A stretch of 64,000 nucleotides of DNA from Segatella copri. Lineage in GTDB: Bacteria; Bacteroidota; Bacteroidia; Bacteroidales; Bacteroidaceae. The stretch is from positions 682,001 to 746,000 of the forward strand of contig NZ_CP042464.1 of the NCBI RefSeq assembly GCF_015074785.1, given 5' to 3'. Within the stretch, counting starts at the first letter, position 1. Each line of letters opens with the position of its first letter. The notes beneath the pieces were generated by a model that saw only the letters and a list, made by a program, of their open reading frames with translations, made no database searches and was not told the origin of the DNA. The position numbers and the translations under genes are program-made. This document shows, in pieces, positions 1-10,602 of the stretch.

Positions 1-1332
1 GGTAACGTAGGCACCAGCACCGATAGCTTCCAACTGGAAATTATTGATATCCAATTCCTTATCGTAATTCTTAATCTCCAACTCACCTGATTCATTAAAC
101 TTGCCAGTGATGTCTTCACCATCCATGGTAACCTTCTTCACGTCAGCATTATAAACCATCTCTACATCGTCCACATACAAAACGTCTGGGTTGGTCTCGC
201 TCTTGCTGCCGCCGCTTGGCACAGCGCAGGTTGACATGGTTACGAGGGCTGCCTTAGGCATCTCATTCTTATTATCGTAGGTGAATGGGATGGTAATCTC
301 CTGCCACTCGTCCTTGCTCTCGATAGAAGAGTTGTTGGCACGACCGATGATGTTGGCTGCATGCTTCTTGTCCTCTGGGTCCTGAGCATACTCGCCGTTG
401 GTCAAGAGGGCGCTGATGGTAGCCTTAGGATTCTTGTTGCCGTCGCCAGCCTTGAACTTCACCCATACCTTCATGGAATCAGGTTTGTTGTTGAGCACTG
501 CATAGAATGGATCGCCGTTGGCATCAACATCTGTTGAGCTGAAATCCAGGAATGAGCAGTTGTCCTTGCTTGATGCAGTCATGCTGCCAGCCTTCAAGCG
601 GCCGGTGGTGATGGTACCGTTGGCAGAAGCCACAACCAATGTACCCACCTTCACTGGAGTTGAAACAATCTTTACACACTGCTTGTTGTCTTCTGCTGCG
701 TTCTCGCGCACCTCAGAAGATGCATAGGTATGTACAGCTGCTGAAACCCTGCTTGCCATGCTGCCGGTAGAACTCATGAATGAGTGCCATCCGTTAGGCT
801 CCTGACTCTTGGCGTCGTTGTAAGATGCCTCGTGGAATTTCTCGAAACCGGCGTTTGGCAACTGACCCATCTCATTGCAATTCTTGCCGAGTTTCACGCC
901 GACAATCATGCCGCCAGCCAATGGAATATTGAGATAGGCGTTGAAATTGTCGCCCTTCAGTTCTCCCTTGAAGATGATGCTCACGTTGCCGAGACTTGGC
1001 CCCATCCATTCCTGTGCATTGCCTTCTGCATCTTTCTTGTCGCCAGCTGTAATCAGGATGTCCTTTGCTGCATTGAGCATGGTGACGTTGCCACACTTAG
1101 TTGCCTCTACGTCCTTGATAACGATGTTGCCCACTGGCATTATGCCGTTCATGTCAAAGTTGAGCAGACTCATGGTATATTTGCCTTCTCCCTGCTCATC
1201 TACGTTCACCTTTACGTCGCCCACTGGCATGTCCGTTCCCATCATGTTAACCACGAGAGGGCAGGTGTAGTCCTTTGCCATCATCGACATAGAGCAGAGT
1301 GCTGCTGCTACTAAAGTAAAAATTTTCTTCAT
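1..1332 (-). CDS. calycin-like and PCMD domain secreted protein (partial, 3' end off window)
   Basis: Reading frame of 444 codons open to the left edge, starting at the ATG at 1332 and continuing outside the window. Residues 1-19 form a signal peptide (MKKIFTLVAAALCSMSMMA). Residues about 20-150 have the beta-rich pattern of the calycin-like domain found in Bacteroidales secreted proteins. From about residue 155 (NAGFEKFHE, GWHSF, later FLDFSS, VWVKFKAG, VLYVDDVEMVY) the pattern matches the PCMD domain (putative carbohydrate metabolism domain, a beta-sandwich). It is probably the third gene of an operon read leftwards with two other envelope genes. The function is unknown; surface carbohydrate binding is a family-level guess. 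The domain calls rest on pattern recognition, without a profile search. Confidence 0.8.
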   Translation of the reverse strand, partial: MKKIFTLVAAALCSMSMMAKDYTCPLVVNMMGTDMPVGDVKVNVDEQGEGKYTMSLLNFDMNGIMPVGNIVIKDVEATKCGNVTMLNAAKDILITAGDKKDAEGNAQEWMGPSLGNVSIIFKGELKGDNFNAYLNIPLAGGMIVGVKLGKNCNEMGQLPNAGFEKFHEASYNDAKSQEPNGWHSFMSSTGSMASRVSAAVHTYASSEVRENAAEDNKQCVKIVSTPVKVGTLVVASANGTITTGRLKAGSMTASSKDNCSFLDFSSTDVDANGDPFYAVLNNKPDSMKVWVKFKAGDGNKNPKATISALLTNGEYAQDPEDKKHAANIIGRANNSSIESKDEWQEITIPFTYDNKNEMPKAALVTMSTCAVPSGGSKSETNPDVLYVDDVEMVYNADVKKVTMDGEDITGKFNESGELEIKNYDKELDINNFQLEAIGAGAYVT

Positions 1333-1415
1333 AAGTTTTCCTTTCTTTTATTATGATATAATTGATTTTTCTCTCCTATACATTATTATATATAAGATAT
1401 TCTGGAGCAGATTTC

Positions 1416-2180
1416 CTATTTCAGCTGATAGCTCAGTCCGATGGTGCCGTAGATAGGATACATCGGTTGCTCTATCACGTGGAAGTCTTTCTTGAATACT
1501 TCCGTCAAGCCCCAGGTTAAGCCCACGTAGGCACCCCAGCGCTTCGAGAAATACCAGTCGGCACCCACATCGATGCCAAACTGCCAGTTGCGCATATCGC
1601 TTGAGAAGTCGTATTCGCCACGCTCTCCGTCCTCATGACCCAGCTCAACCTTAGGTCCCGTAGGGTCGCCCTGTCGCAGATAACCGTCGTAGGCATTGCC
1701 CTCAAATTTATGTGCGGTGACATAAGAAAAGTAAGGACCCAGCTTCAGGCGAAGCTTCTCTGTGATGTCGTAAGTGGCTTGCACTGGGATGGTTGCAAGG
1801 CTTTGGTCAACCTTTGTTATCACGTTGCCCGTAAACATACCCTCCAGCTGCTCACCACCTTTCACCATAGTCATGTGGTAGTTTTTCACACCCGCATCAA
1901 TCTTCATACCCTTGCCCTCGAAGTGGAGGCCGAACATCAGGCCCCACTTGTTGTCCAGGGGATAATGGGCATCGATGCCGAGCAGCAGGTTAGGCTGTAG
2001 TGTATAGCTGTGCAGGGTGCGGATGGTGGCTGGCATGCCGATAGGGGCTGTGCCACCTAGATTGTAGCCTATGCGCGCCTGATAGGTGAAATTGTGGAGC
2101 AGTTCTCCCAACTTCTGTCCCCGTGCCTGAATGGCAAAGAGGGATAGGGCAGCGGCTGATATGATGAATGACTTTTTCAT
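1416..2180 (-). CDS. outer-membrane beta-barrel protein
   Basis: 254 residues with a signal peptide ending near AIQARG (residues 1-21). The rest consists of alternating amphipathic strands typical of a small OmpW/OmpA-like barrel: LRLKLGPYFSYV, FGIDVGADWYF, WGAYVGLTWGL and a terminal strand, YGTIGLSYQLK. Family members sit in the outer membrane of Bacteroidetes and are annotated as porin family or outer membrane beta-barrel proteins; the cargo or role cannot be read from sequence. It lies 54 bp after the PCMD lipoprotein gene and 83 bp before the calycin-like gene, all on the minus strand, so the three are probably cotranscribed. Confidence 0.85.
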   Translation of the reverse strand: MKKSFIISAAALSLFAIQARGQKLGELLHNFTYQARIGYNLGGTAPIGMPATIRTLHSYTLQPNLLLGIDAHYPLDNKWGLMFGLHFEGKGMKIDAGVKNYHMTMVKGGEQLEGMFTGNVITKVDQSLATIPVQATYDITEKLRLKLGPYFSYVTAHKFEGNAYDGYLRQGDPTGPKVELGHEDGERGEYDFSSDMRNWQFGIDVGADWYFSKRWGAYVGLTWGLTEVFKKDFHVIEQPMYPIYGTIGLSYQLK

Positions 2181-2234
2181 TATCTTGTCTTTTTTTGTAA
2201 ATCTTCGTCTTGTCTTCTTTTTTTGTAGATCTTC

Positions 2235-3395
2235 TTATTCTTTTTCGCAGGTGATGCGGAATTTGTCAACCCACAGGGTGCTTCCGATGGCTCCCATGAA
2301 CGAGGCGCCTTCTACGCTCGATGAACTGACGATGGCCATGCTGTAGCCCATGTTCTTCAGCTTCTGTGCATCCACCTCCTTCTTGTAGATGAAGTCGATG
2401 TCGAAGTGGGTCCACTCTGGTGTGTCGTCGATATCAGGCACGATGGCGAGTGCCACTACCTGTGGACTGGTCTGCACGTTGTCGCCATAGAGCACGACGC
2501 TGTTGCCCTCCTCGTCGTGGTTGTCGTAGAACACGGCATAGATGGTGCCGTAGTCTTTCTTGCCTTCCACCACCTTCTTCTGGCGGTTGGTGAACACATC
2601 GCCACGCTTGTATTTGTAGTAGCCGCTGAATCTGGTAGGCTTGAAACTTACCGGCACGCCAAACTGGGTAGCCTTCATGGCATCCTTCAGTGCCTGTGTG
2701 GCATCGAACTTACCGATAAAGAGGTTGCCGGCAGCAATAGGCATCTTGGCCATCGAACCGAAGCTTCCGGTGTCGCAGGTGGTGAGTTTCACGCAGGCGC
2801 CGTCGTAGCCTTCTTTCACGGGCACGGTAGGGTATTCATCCGGTTTTGCCGAACCCTTGCTCATGTTGAAGCCCGGGTTTCCGGTGGCCCAGTTGTTGGC
2901 GAGCGTACCATCATCGTTCTTGTCGCTCCATACATAATATCTGTGTATAGGCTTGTTTTCGTTGAGGAAGTAGTTTTCAAAATCGTACTTCATCTCTTCG
3001 TAGATGATGGGTGGGAAGGTGAATCTCACTTTATATTGGCGTTTCCAGCTGCCGTCTTCTGATGTTACGGTATAGATGACCGGACCGTTGGTGAAGTCCT
3101 GTTCTGAACCGTTGGCAGGTGATAGGGTAGCGCCAGGAGTGAGGTTGAACTTCGGAGCGAAGTGGCTGAGGTCGGTGCCACGTTTCACGAGGAAGCTGAT
3201 TTCCTGATCTGTTGACATCACGTTCTTGAGCGTATCAGTGGCGTTGAGGAAACAGTTTTCCCACTGTCCGTTGGTAGCAACGAAAGCCTGCTCGATGTCG
3301 CATTCGGCATTGAGCGGTTCTTCCTTAAAGCAGGAGGAGAGGGTAGTGATACAACTCATTGATAGAGCGGCTACTATAAATCTAGACTGTTTCAT
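2235..3395 (-). CDS. PCMD domain lipoprotein
   Basis: 386 residues. The N-terminus is a lipoprotein signal with a lipobox at LSSC (Cys22), followed by an acidic FKEEP stretch. Residues about 40-125 form a beta-rich region (FLVKRGTDLSHFAPKFNLTPGATLSP, VTSEDGSWKRQYKVRF) like the immunoglobulin-like domain that usually precedes PCMD. The rest is a PCMD domain ending LWVDKFRITCEKE. Such proteins occur near surface glycan or adhesion loci in Bacteroidales, but no activity is established. It is the first gene of the leftward three-gene operon, with a good promoter at 3507-3538. Confidence 0.85.
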   Translation of the reverse strand: MKQSRFIVAALSMSCITTLSSCFKEEPLNAECDIEQAFVATNGQWENCFLNATDTLKNVMSTDQEISFLVKRGTDLSHFAPKFNLTPGATLSPANGSEQDFTNGPVIYTVTSEDGSWKRQYKVRFTFPPIIYEEMKYDFENYFLNENKPIHRYYVWSDKNDDGTLANNWATGNPGFNMSKGSAKPDEYPTVPVKEGYDGACVKLTTCDTGSFGSMAKMPIAAGNLFIGKFDATQALKDAMKATQFGVPVSFKPTRFSGYYKYKRGDVFTNRQKKVVEGKKDYGTIYAVFYDNHDEEGNSVVLYGDNVQTSPQVVALAIVPDIDDTPEWTHFDIDFIYKKEVDAQKLKNMGYSMAIVSSSSVEGASFMGAIGSTLWVDKFRITCEKE

Positions 3396-3506
3396 ATCTT
3401 GAACTTTTATTCCTTTTGTAATCTGGAGAATCGCTTCTCTTTCTTTTCAGATAATTCTTGAGAGAATGATTTCTCTAGCTTATATAAATTATTGCTTTAT
3501 CGGTTG

Positions 3507-3538
3507 CAAAGATAAACAGAAAACTTGAAACTACCAAA
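3507..3538 (-). promoter_or_regulatory. Bacteroidetes promoter for the PCMD operon
   Basis: Read on the minus strand, TTTG (3535-3538) is followed after 20 bp by TATCTTTG (3507-3514). This matches the Bacteroidetes primary sigma consensus TTTG-N19/20-TAnnTTTG. It lies about 110 bp upstream of the ATG at 3395. Confidence 0.7.
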
Positions 3539-3670
3539 TGTTTTTGTGTTTTTCGACATGTTTTGCTAGAAAAATGCCATGAATTAGCGGTTTTAGAACA
3601 TGAATTAATGGAGTAGAGTTACTGGAGTTGGTAGGTATCACTTGATAGTTTTTTTTAAAAAACACATAAT

Positions 3671-3712
3671 AAAAAAGGGGACTGAAATCTCATTACTGAA
3701 ATTTCAGTCCCC
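3671..3712 (-). terminator. rho-independent terminator of rpsA
   Basis: A 12-bp perfect stem (GGGGACTGAAAT at 3677-3688 with its complement at 3701-3712) is followed on the minus strand by six T. It lies just after the rpsA stop codon. Confidence 0.85.
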
Positions 3713-3759
3713 TGAATGTTATTTAGCTAATGAATAGCAAAAGCCTGATCTGTTTAAGA

Positions 3760-5544
3760 TTAAGCCTTGCCCTCCATCTGAGCCTTCAACTTAGCGAGTG
3801 CATCGATATCACCGAGTGATGTGCTAGCAGCAACGTTGTTGATCATAGCTGTCTCGTTGTTGTTCTTGCGACCGCCGTTTGCACGCTTGTGAGCTGGCTT
3901 AGCAACTGGCTCGTTACCCTCCTCGAATGTACGAGAGTGAGAGAGGATGATGCGCTTTGTCTCCTTAACGAACTCGATAACCTTGAAGTCGAGAGTCTCG
4001 CCCTTCTTAGCCATTGCGCCGTCCTCCTTAGTGAGGTGCTTAGGAGTAGCGAAACCTTCACCACCCTCAGCGAGAGCTACAACAGCACCCTTGTCCATCA
4101 ACTCAGTGATAGTACCCTGGTGAACAGAACCTGGAGTGTAGATTGCCTCATACTCATCCCATGGGTTCTTCTCCAACTGCTTGTGGCCGAGGCTCAAGCG
4201 ACGGTTCTCCTTATCGATTTCGAGAACTACTACATCGATAGAAGCGCCTACAGAAGTGAACTCAGATGGGTGCTTAACCTTCTTAGTCCAAGAGAGGTCA
4301 GAGATGTGGATCAAACCATCAACACCTTCCTCGAGCTCTACGAAGATACCGAAGTTAGTGAAGTTGCGAACCTTAGCTGTGTGCTTGCTGCCAACAGGAT
4401 ACTTAGCCTCGATAGCCTCCCATGGATCTTCCTTGAGCTGCTTGATACCAAGGCTCATCTTGCGCTCAGCGCGGTCGAGAGTCAGGATAACTGCCTCTAC
4501 CTCGTCACCTACCTTCATGAAGTCCTGAGCAGAACGCAAGTGCTGGCTCCAAGACATCTCAGATACGTGGATCAAGCCCTCTACACCTGGAGCAATCTCA
4601 ACGAATGCACCGTAGTCAGCCATAACCACTACCTTACCCTTCACGTGATCACCTACCTTGAGGTTCTCATCGAGAGCATCCCATGGATGTGGAGTGAGCT
4701 GCTTCAAACCGAGAGCGATACGCTTCTTCTCCTCATCGAAGTCGAGGATAACAACGTTGATCTTCTGGTCGAGAGATACAACCTCGTGTGGATCGCTTAC
4801 GCGGCCCCAAGAGAGGTCTGTGATGTGGATCAAACCGTCAACACCGCCGAGGTCAACGAATACACCGTAAGTAGTGATGTTCTTAACGGTACCCTCGAGG
4901 ATCTGACCCTTCTCGAGTTTGCCGATGATCTCCTTACGCTGCTGCTCGAGCTCCTGCTCGATGAGAGCCTTGTGAGATACAACGACATTGCGGAACTCCT
5001 GGTTGATCTTTACAACCTTGAACTCCATTGTCTTGCCTACGAATACGTCGTAGTCGCGTATAGGGTGAACGTCGATCTGGCTTCCTGGCAAGAAAGCTTC
5101 GATACCGAAAACGTCAACGATCATACCGCCCTTAGTGCGGCACTTGATGTAACCCTGGATAACTTCCTCGTTCTCGAGAGCTGCATTAACACGCTCCCAA
5201 GACTTGCTGAGGCGAGCCTTCTTGTGAGAGAGTACCAACTGACCCTTTACGTCCTCCTGGTTCTCTACATAAACCTCAACCTTGTCGCCTACCTTGAGGT
5301 CTGGGTTGTAACGGAATTCAGAAGCAGGGATAATACCATCGCTCTTGTAACCGATGTTTACGATAACCTCTTTCTTGTCTACAGAGATTACTGTACCCTC
5401 TACAACCTGGTGTTCTGTTACCTTGTTAAGAGTTTCGTCATAGGCCTTCTCGAGGTCTGTTTTGCTGACGTTTGCGCTTGTGCCATTCTCAAACTCATCC
5501 CAATTGAAGTCGTCCAATGGCTTTACGTTCTTTAAATCTGACAT
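3760..5544 (-). CDS. rpsA: 30S ribosomal protein S1
   Basis: 594 residues, the usual length for S1. Six S1 (OB-fold RNA-binding) domains are visible at about 47-110, 126-195, 212-282, 297-368, 384-455 and 470-540. Domains 3-5 show the classic G-x-F-V-x-L...GLIH-S-LSW pattern. The acidic N-terminus (PLDDFNWDEFENG) is typical of Bacteroidetes S1. S1 brings mRNA to the 30S subunit; in Bacteroidetes, where Shine-Dalgarno sequences are rare, it is expected to matter for A/T-rich leaders like its own (5545-5580). It is monocistronic, with its own -7 box and terminator. Codon use is strongly biased, as expected for a highly expressed gene. Confidence 0.98.
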   Translation of the reverse strand: MSDLKNVKPLDDFNWDEFENGTSANVSKTDLEKAYDETLNKVTEHQVVEGTVISVDKKEVIVNIGYKSDGIIPASEFRYNPDLKVGDKVEVYVENQEDVKGQLVLSHKKARLSKSWERVNAALENEEVIQGYIKCRTKGGMIVDVFGIEAFLPGSQIDVHPIRDYDVFVGKTMEFKVVKINQEFRNVVVSHKALIEQELEQQRKEIIGKLEKGQILEGTVKNITTYGVFVDLGGVDGLIHITDLSWGRVSDPHEVVSLDQKINVVILDFDEEKKRIALGLKQLTPHPWDALDENLKVGDHVKGKVVVMADYGAFVEIAPGVEGLIHVSEMSWSQHLRSAQDFMKVGDEVEAVILTLDRAERKMSLGIKQLKEDPWEAIEAKYPVGSKHTAKVRNFTNFGIFVELEEGVDGLIHISDLSWTKKVKHPSEFTSVGASIDVVVLEIDKENRRLSLGHKQLEKNPWDEYEAIYTPGSVHQGTITELMDKGAVVALAEGGEGFATPKHLTKEDGAMAKKGETLDFKVIEFVKETKRIILSHSRTFEEGNEPVAKPAHKRANGGRKNNNETAMINNVAASTSLGDIDALAKLKAQMEGKA

Positions 5545-5991
5545 AAAAAATAATTAAAAAATTAAAATTAATAAAGTTTGACTTTATGTGAATTGTATAA
5601 ATCGGGCGCAAAATTACTCATTTTCTTTGAGTTACAGGTATTTACTCTTGAATTTCTTCTTTTTGTTAGTAATATTTAACTAAAATCACAGTTTTTGGAG
5701 GGTTCCTTCGGGGAAATACATTATATATATATGCATAACCTTTCAATATTTTGATAACTTCCTCCTCGATATTTCTTCCTGTGATGTTCTTCTCTGTTAT
5801 CCGTGTTTTCATCTGATTCTATGCTGAAAATGAAGAGGGAAGAAAAATAATGGCGAAAGAAAAAACGGGCGAAATTTTCATTTGTATGAAAATGAGTTAA
5901 ATTCATTAAAAAAAGACACCGAAATGTTGGCGATAACAAAATAATTGTTACCTTTGCGCTCAAAATGTAATGAATATAATAAAATAATGAT
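5545..5991. promoter_or_regulatory. divergent rpsA / nhaD control region
   Basis: 447 bp without a gene between divergent rpsA and nhaD. A minus-strand -7 box TAATTTTG (5609-5616) serves rpsA, followed by an A/T-rich leader. A plus-strand promoter (TTG 5927-5929, 19 bp, TACCTTTG 5949-5956) serves nhaD. The middle (about 5640-5920) shows only a weak GGTTCCTTCGGGG fold and AT-rich sequence, and no convincing ORF. Confidence 0.6.
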
Positions 5992-7440
5992 ATGACACTA
6001 GTCATCCTTGCCATACTGATACTGGCATATATTCTCATTGCAACTGAGAATATTACCAAGGTGAACCGTGCTGCCGTAGCCATCTTTGCTGGAACGGTAG
6101 GATGGGTTCTCTATATCTGTTTCGGTATGGACTTCGTGACCAGTGAACACTCTTCTGATTATTCACGCTATCTGAATCTCGGAATGTGGAACGAGATAGA
6201 ATCCACCAGTACAACGGTGAAGTATTTTATTGCCCGTAACATCTTCCTTCCTTATGTGGGCAGAGCAGCAGAAATCGTACTCTTCCTGCTTGCCACTATG
6301 ACGATAGTTGAAATTCTCAATAACAACGGATGCTTCGATTTCATACGCCAGTTGTTACGTACCCGAAGCGCCAAGAAAATGTTATGGATTCTCGCTGCCG
6401 TGACCTTTGTTATCTCGGCAAATCTCGATAATCTTACTACAACAGTGATGATGCTTACGATGATGCATGGGGTAATTCCAAACCGTCGTCAGCGCATGGT
6501 GTATGGAGGTGCCATTCTTCTTTCTGCCAACTGTGGCGGAGCTCTTACCGTTATCGGAAATCCGGAAGGACTGGTGATGTGGAATATGGGTGCTGTAACG
6601 GCTACTCATTATTTCCTGTCGCTTCTGCTGCCATGTCTTGCAGCCTGGCTCATTCCGTTGTTGATGATGCAGCGCATGCTGCCTGAAAGAGTAGAGACAG
6701 AATGGATTGCTATGCCATACCGCGGGGATGATACCCGTCTCAATGTATGGCAGCGCTTGCTGATGCTCTTTGTGGGCATCGGTGGATTGTGGTTTATCCC
6801 TACCTTCCATAATATTACGAAATTAAGTCCTTTCCTCGGTGCGCTCTGCGTATTGGGTGTTCTCTGGATTGTGAACGAGATATTCAACCGTAAACTCATG
6901 AATATGGATGCGATGGCTGACCGTCGTACTCCTAGAGTGTTCCAATACGGAGTCGTCCAGATGATTCTTTTCGTGATGGGTATCATGCTTGCCATCGGAG
7001 TGGTGAAGGAGACCGGTGCTTTTGACGATTTTGCCGCTCTTCTCAACTCTGTCGGTATGGATGATAAGCATCCTGGTGTGTTACTGCATGGTGTCTTGGC
7101 AGGTATAGTCAGTACTGTACTTGACAACTTTGCTACAGCCATGAATTTCTTCTCCCTTCATGATCTGGCAAATGTGAATGATCCTTCATTCAGCATGCTT
7201 ACTGATTATCATTCCAATGGTATCTACTGGCAGATGATTGCATATTGCGTAATGGCTGGTGGTAACGTTCTTGGTATCGGTACAATCAGCGGTCTTGCCC
7301 TGATGAAGATGGAACGTATGCACATGGGATGGTATTTCCGCAATATTGGCTGGAAAGCTTTGATGGGTGGCGTCATCGGACTTGCTATCCTTTGGCTCTC
7401 CCATATCCTGGTGGCTGGTGCCGCAAACCTAATTATTTAA
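5992..7440 (+). CDS. nhaD: NhaD-type Na+/H+ antiporter
   Basis: 482 residues with 10-13 hydrophobic helices, beginning with an N-terminal pair of membrane segments (LVILAILILAYILIATE, AAVAIFAGTVGWVLYICFG). The pattern ATMTIVEILNNNGCFD, SANLDNLTTTVMMLTMM and GNPEGLVMWNMG is characteristic of the NhaD branch of the ion transporter superfamily, which exports Na+ (or Li+) in exchange for H+. The second inverted repeat contains STVLDNFATAMNFFSL, matching the SANLDNLTTT motif of the first half. It is located in the inner membrane. Its promoter is at 5927-5956. It is probably transcribed alone; pfkA starts 137 bp further on. Confidence 0.92.
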   Translation: MTLVILAILILAYILIATENITKVNRAAVAIFAGTVGWVLYICFGMDFVTSEHSSDYSRYLNLGMWNEIESTSTTVKYFIARNIFLPYVGRAAEIVLFLLATMTIVEILNNNGCFDFIRQLLRTRSAKKMLWILAAVTFVISANLDNLTTTVMMLTMMHGVIPNRRQRMVYGGAILLSANCGGALTVIGNPEGLVMWNMGAVTATHYFLSLLLPCLAAWLIPLLMMQRMLPERVETEWIAMPYRGDDTRLNVWQRLLMLFVGIGGLWFIPTFHNITKLSPFLGALCVLGVLWIVNEIFNRKLMNMDAMADRRTPRVFQYGVVQMILFVMGIMLAIGVVKETGAFDDFAALLNSVGMDDKHPGVLLHGVLAGIVSTVLDNFATAMNFFSLHDLANVNDPSFSMLTDYHSNGIYWQMIAYCVMAGGNVLGIGTISGLALMKMERMHMGWYFRNIGWKALMGGVIGLAILWLSHILVAGAANLII

Positions 7441-7577
7441 ATCGATAAGCCCAAACAAAGCAAGGGGTATACCCTTGGATACCTACTGTATATGTAGGGG
7501 TAATGGATGAAAAACCTCATCCTGAGAGGATAATAAACTAACATTAAAAAAATATATATAATATAAAAGGTATAGTT

Positions 7578-8555
7578 ATGGCAAAGATTAAGACTATTGG
7601 AATTTTAACATCTGGAGGAGATGCTCCAGGTATGAATGCTGCTATCCGTGCGGTTACCCGTTCGGCTATCTACAATGGTTTCACTGTGAAAGGTATCTAT
7701 CGAGGTTACGATGGTCTCATCAATGATGAAATTAAAACCTTTTCTACAGAGAACGTAAGCGGTATCATCGGCACAGGTGGTACGATGCTGAAGACAGCCC
7801 GTTCTAAGGAATTCATGACCGAGGAAGGTCGCCAGAAGGCATTTGAAACGATTCAGAAAGAGGAAATAGATGCGCTTGTCGTGATTGGCGGTAACGGCTC
7901 ACTGACCGGTGCGATGAATTTCGCACGTGAGTTTGATGTATGCTGCATCGGATTGCCAGGAACAATTGATAATGACCTTTATGGTACAGACAATACAATC
8001 GGTTATGATACTACGATGAATACCATTGTAGAATGTGTAGACCGCATCCGTGATACTGCGCAGAGCCACGAGCGTATCTTCTTTATCGAGGTGATGGGCC
8101 GTGATGCCGGTTTTCTGGCGCAGAACTCAGCTATCGCCAGTGGAGCAGAGGCAGCTATCATTCCAGAGGATTCTACCGACGTAGACCAGTTGGCTCAATT
8201 CATGGAGCGTGGTATCCGTAAGTCTAAGAAGAGCTGTATCGTAATCGTGTCAGAGAGTCCTAAGTGCGGTGCTCTTTATTATGCCGACCGTGTGCGTAAG
8301 GAGTTCCCTGAGTTTGATGTACGTGTATCTATCCTGGGTCACTTGCAGCGTGGCGGCCGTCCGTCAGCCCGTGACCGTATTCTTGCGAGCCGTACCGGTT
8401 GTGGTGCCATTGAGGCTATCATGCAGGGACAGCGCAATGTGATGATTGGTGTACGCAATAACGAGGTGGTATACGTTCCGCTTTCTGAAGCCATCCGCTC
8501 AGATAAGCCATTCGACCGTAAACTGATCAAGGTTTTGGACGAGTTGAGTATCTAA
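7578..8555 (+). CDS. pfkA: ATP-dependent 6-phosphofructokinase
   Basis: 325 residues, the standard length for short PfkA. It phosphorylates fructose 6-phosphate to the 1,6-bisphosphate in glycolysis. Visible sites are the ATP-binding [13 protein letters not shown] near the N-terminus, GGNGS (Gly rather than Asp in the position that separates ATP- from PPi-dependent enzymes), the catalytic GLPGTIDND, and the substrate-binding EVMGRDAGF and [12 protein letters not shown]. Gly instead of Lys before TIDND also favours ATP over PPi. In the GGDGS motif the Asp usual in E. coli is Asn here. The upstream 137 bp has no clear promoter. Confidence 0.96.
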   Translation: MAKIKTIGILTSGGDAPGMNAAIRAVTRSAIYNGFTVKGIYRGYDGLINDEIKTFSTENVSGIIGTGGTMLKTARSKEFMTEEGRQKAFETIQKEEIDALVVIGGNGSLTGAMNFAREFDVCCIGLPGTIDNDLYGTDNTIGYDTTMNTIVECVDRIRDTAQSHERIFFIEVMGRDAGFLAQNSAIASGAEAAIIPEDSTDVDQLAQFMERGIRKSKKSCIVIVSESPKCGALYYADRVRKEFPEFDVRVSILGHLQRGGRPSARDRILASRTGCGAIEAIMQGQRNVMIGVRNNEVVYVPLSEAIRSDKPFDRKLIKVLDELSI

Positions 8556-8684
8556 TTTATAGAGATTGGAGTAAGAAGAGGGGAGTTTGGACTCCTGACT
8601 TCTTGCTTTTGCATAGGAAAATGGTTTAAAGGGAACTAAAAATGGTTTAATAAGGTATAAAAGCCGAATAAAACTTTTAATTAA

Positions 8685-8716
8685 TTTGTGGTTTCCATAA
8701 ATTGTTGTTACTTTTG
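8685..8716 (+). promoter_or_regulatory. promoter of the ATP synthase operon
   Basis: TTTG (8685-8688), 20 bp, then TACTTTTG (8709-8716), a full match to the Bacteroidetes promoter pattern, about 48 bp before the atpD start codon. The rest of the 208-bp gap after pfkA shows nothing else. Confidence 0.75.
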
Positions 8717-8751
8717 CAGCCAAGAATAATATAAATATATATAACATTTAA

Positions 8752-10290
<1,539 letters not shown>

Positions 10291-10308
10291 TCTTTAAATC
10301 CACGGCTT

Positions 10309-10548
10309 ATGTTACAGCTAAAGATAGTATCTCCTGAGAAAGTAGTCTTCCAGGGTGAGGTAGAGAGCGTACTGGTTCCGGGAACCCTCGGCTCGTTCGA
10401 GATTCTCAAGGATCACGCGCCTATCATCTCTTCGCTCGAAGTGGGCAAGGTGGAATACACCACCAGTGAAGGCAAGCAGGTAATGAACATCAAGGGCGGA
10501 TTCGTGGAATGTAAGAAAAACGAAGTAAGCCTTTGTGTAGAAGTATAA
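10309..10548 (+). CDS. atpC: ATP synthase F1 subunit epsilon (short form)
   Basis: 79 residues. It forms the N-terminal beta-sandwich of epsilon only (LKIVSPEKVVFQGEVESVLVPGTLGSFEILKDHAPIISSL spans residues 3-42). The C-terminal helical hairpin that inhibits ATP hydrolysis in E. coli (about 139 residues in total) is absent. The stop codon is followed directly by intergenic repeats, with no remnant. Short epsilon subunits are usual in Bacteroidetes, so this is probably not a truncation in this strain. The subunit links gamma to the c-ring. Confidence 0.93.
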   Translation: MLQLKIVSPEKVVFQGEVESVLVPGTLGSFEILKDHAPIISSLEVGKVEYTTSEGKQVMNIKGGFVECKKNEVSLCVEV

Positions 10549-10551
10549 TTT

Positions 10552-10579
10552 AGTTAATAGTTGACAGTTAATAGTTGAC
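10552..10579 (+). repeat. 14-bp tandem direct repeat, two copies
   Basis: AGTTAATAGTTGAC occurs twice head to tail in the atpC-atpI gap. It resembles the other AGTT-rich short-period repeats seen at 12204, 13750, 20804 and 44716. Confidence 0.85.
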
Positions 10580-10602
10580 AGCTATATTGATAAAATAGAA
10601 TA

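Larger units (their letters stand above)
3396..3759. other. intergenic region between PCMD operon and rpsA
   Basis: 364 bp without a gene. It holds the minus-strand promoter of the PCMD operon (3507-3538) and the rpsA terminator hairpin (3671-3712). The stretch 3540-3665 is AT-rich, and nothing further was recognised in it. Confidence 0.7.

Noticed and set aside
3889..5535. A 548-codon open frame on the plus strand opposite rpsA
   Set aside because: It is the antisense shadow of rpsA, whose strong codon bias removes stop codons from the opposite strand. The translation is Leu/Ser-rich without recognisable domains, and rpsA itself has six clear S1 domains.
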